Below are positions 5,755 to 7,382 of a stretch of 7,382 nucleotides of DNA, in pieces. The notes beneath the pieces were generated by a model. It was not told where the DNA came from and did no database searches. It worked only from the letters and a program-made list of their open reading frames with translations. Origin of the DNA: Acidobacteriota bacterium (GTDB lineage Bacteria; Acidobacteriota; Terriglobia; 20CM-2-55-15); contig QHXD01000447.1 in assembly GCA_003223895.1 (NCBI GenBank), forward strand, positions 1 to 7,382, read 5' to 3'. Numbering within the stretch: the first letter of the stretch is position 1; the number at the start of each line of letters is the position of its first letter. The position numbers and the translations under genes are program-made.

Positions 5755-6240
5755 TTACTTCAACTGATCCTGCACCTTGGCGATGCCCGCCTTTGCGCAG
5801 GCTTCTTCCTGGGGCTGGCCTCCAGGCGCCCCGCTCAAGCCAATAGAGCCGATCGCGTCATTACCGATCATGATCGGAACGCCGCCGCCGAGCGGAATGA
5901 CATCCGTAAGACTGCGTTGACCGGTTACGTCGCCTTCGGCGGTCAGTTTCGCCCACTCGGCAGAGGTCCGCCGGAACGTCAGGGCCGTGTAAGCCTTGCG
6001 GCGGGCGAGTTCGAGATTGTGCGGAGACGCTCCATCGCCCTGGAGAAAAACGCGCATCCGGCCTGCACGATCCAGAACCGCGACCGATACTCGCGGCGTG
6101 CACTCATTCAGCGCCGTTTCGGCGATAACCAATGCCATCTTGATCGAAATGTTTTTCTCGGAGAGCACCTGTGCTCCTGCCGACGAGGATAATGGAACGA
6201 GTGCCGCCAAACCGATCACGAGGCTCAATCGAACCGACAT
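5755..6240 (-). CDS. Secreted HbpS/GlcG-like (DUF336) protein
   Basis: A 161-residue protein. Residues 1-23 are a Sec signal peptide: MSVRLSLVIGLAALVPLSSS with cleavage after AGA. The remaining length is that of the usual GlcG/HbpS family domain. Family motifs are present in order: a helix with ALVIAETALNEC, strand VSVAVLDRAGRMRVFLQGDG, helix ARRKAYTALTF, then IPLGGGVPIMIGNDAIGSIG, LSGAPGGQPQEEACAKAG. Members of this family include HbpS, a secreted haem-binding sensor partner in Streptomyces, and GlcG encoded with glycolate oxidase genes. The true ligand varies and is often unknown. The signal peptide points to the periplasm or outside. AAGGAGG lies 5 nt before the start. It is the first gene of a likely two-gene unit with the exported hydrolase, suggesting a joint extracytoplasmic role. 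I do not give a symbol because the link to glycolate metabolism is absent. Confidence 0.87.
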   Translation of the reverse strand: MSVRLSLVIGLAALVPLSSSAGAQVLSEKNISIKMALVIAETALNECTPRVSVAVLDRAGRMRVFLQGDGASPHNLELARRKAYTALTFRRTSAEWAKLTAEGDVTGQRSLTDVIPLGGGVPIMIGNDAIGSIGLSGAPGGQPQEEACAKAGIAKVQDQLK

Positions 6241-6245
6241 AGAAT

Positions 6246-6252
6246 CCTCCTT
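6246..6252 (-). promoter_or_regulatory. Ribosome binding site of the HbpS/GlcG-like gene
   Basis: Minus-strand AAGGAGG, 5 nt upstream of the ATG at 6240. It is a near-perfect Shine-Dalgarno sequence and supports this start, which gives a proper signal peptide. Confidence 0.75.
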
Positions 6253-6275
6253 CTCGCTACCCCTTGCGATGCGGG

Positions 6276-6305
6276 ATTATGTCACGTTCGTTCGTGTAAT
6301 GACAG
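6276..6305 (-). promoter_or_regulatory. Possible sigma-70 promoter for the HbpS-like/hydrolase unit
   Basis: Reading the minus strand, CTGTCA (rc of 6300-6305, 4 of 6 matches to TTGACA) is followed after 18 nt by CATAAT (rc of 6276-6281, 5 of 6 to TATAAT), about 35 nt before the start codon. It lies in the 150-nt gap downstream of the response regulator. The match is modest and could be chance. If wrong, the unit may be read through from the two-component genes. Confidence 0.3.
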
Positions 6306-6390
6306 TTGTGGACGACATGTCCGAAGCAACACCGACAATCGAGTTCTTTGGACAACATTCAGCAATGGCTGAGCTTCGCCTTTGGTTTGG

Positions 6391-7131
6391 TCACTCTTCG
6401 TCCGACACGCCGCTGAGACAGTATCCGTCACCATGCGCCGTGCGGATGAATGCTGGATGGTGGCGGTCCACTTCGATTTTCCTGCGTAATCGAGCGATGG
6501 CGAAGTCGACTGTACGCGTGATCAGGTCCGTGTCCAGATACCCCCAGACCGCGCGGAGCAATTCATCGCGGCGCACTACAGTGTCGCGACGTTCGGCGAG
6601 GTACCTCAGGAGCTCGAACTCGCGATAAGTAAAAGGAATAGTACGCCTCCCGCGTGAGGCGCGCTTGTTCAGAAAATCGATGGTCACGGCCCCCAGGCGT
6701 ATACGGCTGACGCTGGGCCGTGCGCGCCGAAGCACCGCACGAACGCGCGCCAGTAATTCCTCCATATCAAACGGCTTTGTAATGTAGTCATCAGCCCCGA
6801 GGCGCAGCCCGCTCAGTTTTTCCGCCTGCTGAGTGCGGGCTGTCAGAATTATTATTGGAATCTGCCCGCCCAGCCGCAGGATCGGGAGGAGATCCAATCC
6901 GTCGCAGTCCGGGAGGGTAAGGTCAAGGATGATAAGGTCGGGCATGGCCGCCCGGGTCTGGCTGATAGCCGAGGCACCCTCGGCGGCCACATCGATCTCG
7001 TAGCCTTCGGATCCGAGATTGTCCTGGATCACAAGTCTAAGCGTCGGATCGTCTTCAACAACAAGAATACGGTGAGGCATTTTATTGATGGCTGCGGCCT
7101 GCCGGCCTTGCGCTACGCCCGCTCCGCTCAT
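6391..7131 (-). CDS. OmpR/PhoB-family response regulator
   Basis: A two-domain DNA-binding regulator. Counting from the internal start at 7080 (MPHRILVVEDDP), the receiver covers residues 1-115: acidic pocket E9/D10/D11, phospho-acceptor Asp53 in LIILDLTLPDCDG, Thr80 and Lys102 in ITKPFD. All the switch residues are present. A winged-helix output domain fills the rest: FTYREFELLRYLAERRDTVV, then LLRAVWGY and RTVDFAIARLRRKIE, ending in the usual IRTAHGDGYCL. The ATG at 7131 would add 17 residues (MSGAGVAQGRQAAAINK) but comes one nucleotide after the kinase stop, as expected for translational coupling. ATG 7080 fits the family alignment better. Neither has a clear ribosome binding site. The regulator and kinase form one transcript. 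The target is unknown, but the adjacent secreted-protein unit on the same strand is a candidate. Confidence 0.92.
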   Translation of the reverse strand: MSGAGVAQGRQAAAINKMPHRILVVEDDPTLRLVIQDNLGSEGYEIDVAAEGASAISQTRAAMPDLIILDLTLPDCDGLDLLPILRLGGQIPIIILTARTQQAEKLSGLRLGADDYITKPFDMEELLARVRAVLRRARPSVSRIRLGAVTIDFLNKRASRGRRTIPFTYREFELLRYLAERRDTVVRRDELLRAVWGYLDTDLITRTVDFAIARLRRKIEVDRHHPAFIRTAHGDGYCLSGVSDEE

Positions 7132-7132
7132 G

Positions 7133-7382
7133 TCAACAAGCCGGAAGCCCGATGACGCATCGGGTTCCCGTCCCTAACACACTGTCAACGGTGAACCTTC
7201 CACCGTGATCAGCGACCACTTTGCTGGCAATCGCAAGACCCAGGCCAACCCCGTCGGAAGGGGAAAATTCTCGGCTGGCAATGCTTTCCCGAAGGGCTGC
7301 AAGCTTTGCCGTCGAAATGCCGCATCCGTCATCCTGCACCTCAATGGAGACCACCGAATCAACACAGCTTGTGGAAACACGG
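7133..7382 (-). CDS. Sensor histidine kinase, C-terminal ATPase end (cut by right edge)
   Basis: The frame is open from the right edge to a TGA at 7133-7135, giving about 82 C-terminal residues. Visible are the end of the HATPase domain: strand VVSIEVQDDGCGIS (G1 box, D-x-G-x-G), then GVGLGLAIASKVVADHGG (G2 box), the GGRFTVDSVLGTGTRCVIGLP terminal strands and a short end. The His-containing dimerisation domain, N box and sensor region lie outside the window, so the signal is unknown. The stop and the regulator's first ATG are separated by a single base (tgaCatg), showing an operon in kinase-regulator order. Confidence 0.9.
   Translation of the reverse strand, partial: RVSTSCVDSVVSIEVQDDGCGISTAKLAALRESIASREFSPSDGVGLGLAIASKVVADHGGRFTVDSVLGTGTRCVIGLPAC

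Noticed and set aside
6359..6372. Hairpin TCAGC-aatg-GCTGA downstream of the response regulator, considered as a terminator
   Set aside because: Only a 5-bp stem with no U-run on the minus strand; too weak to call.
1..7382. CRISPR array, tRNA/rRNA genes, transposase, integrase or attachment sites
   Set aside because: No regularly spaced repeats, cloverleaf-like segments, rRNA signatures or recombinase motifs were found on either strand.

Overview
The window looks like moderately GC-rich chromosomal DNA from a Gram-negative soil-type bacterium. My best guess is an acidobacterium of the Solibacter/Bryobacter type. That rests on the style of the genes (an NHL beta-propeller protein, a bacterial neprosin, a Tat-exported hydrolase, a secreted HbpS/GlcG-like protein) and on a GC-rich palindromic element of the 'cgcgggctaaagcccgcg' kind that I associate with such genomes. 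No rRNA, tRNA, CRISPR array, transposase or integrase is visible, so the assignment is inference.

Layout, left to right. (1) Positions 2-724 (+): the C-terminal part of an NHL-repeat protein, cut by the left edge. (2) Positions 770-849: a large imperfect inverted repeat between two convergent genes. (3) Positions 866-2305 (-): a secreted neprosin-family protein with both predicted catalytic glutamates. (4) Positions 2306-2757: a divergent intergenic region that may hold a small, doubtful ORF (2485-2730). (5) Positions 2758-4374 (+): a helical protein with a central SEC-C zinc motif. (6) Positions 4175-4813 (+): a coiled-coil protein ending in a RelE/ParE-like domain. Genes 5 and 6 overlap by 200 nt in different frames, and only the second frame looks coding in the overlap. 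They are therefore either tightly coupled genes or one SEC-C/coiled-coil/RelE protein broken by a +1 frame change. (7) Positions 6240 to 4866 (-): a two-gene unit encoding a secreted HbpS/GlcG-like protein followed by a Tat-exported alpha/beta hydrolase with a cysteine nucleophile. (8) Positions 7382 to 6391 (-): the end of a sensor histidine kinase followed, one nucleotide later, by an OmpR-type response regulator.

How they may work together. The HbpS-like protein and the hydrolase are 31 nt apart, both are exported and both have excellent ribosome binding sites, so they probably form one periplasmic or extracytoplasmic function. The two-component pair is a separate coupled unit just upstream on the same strand and could read through into it, since no convincing terminator separates them. 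The SEC-C/RelE-like pair is the least familiar part of the window and the best candidate for something undescribed: a RelE-fold domain on a long coiled coil, linked to a SEC-C protein, with no recognisable classical antitoxin.
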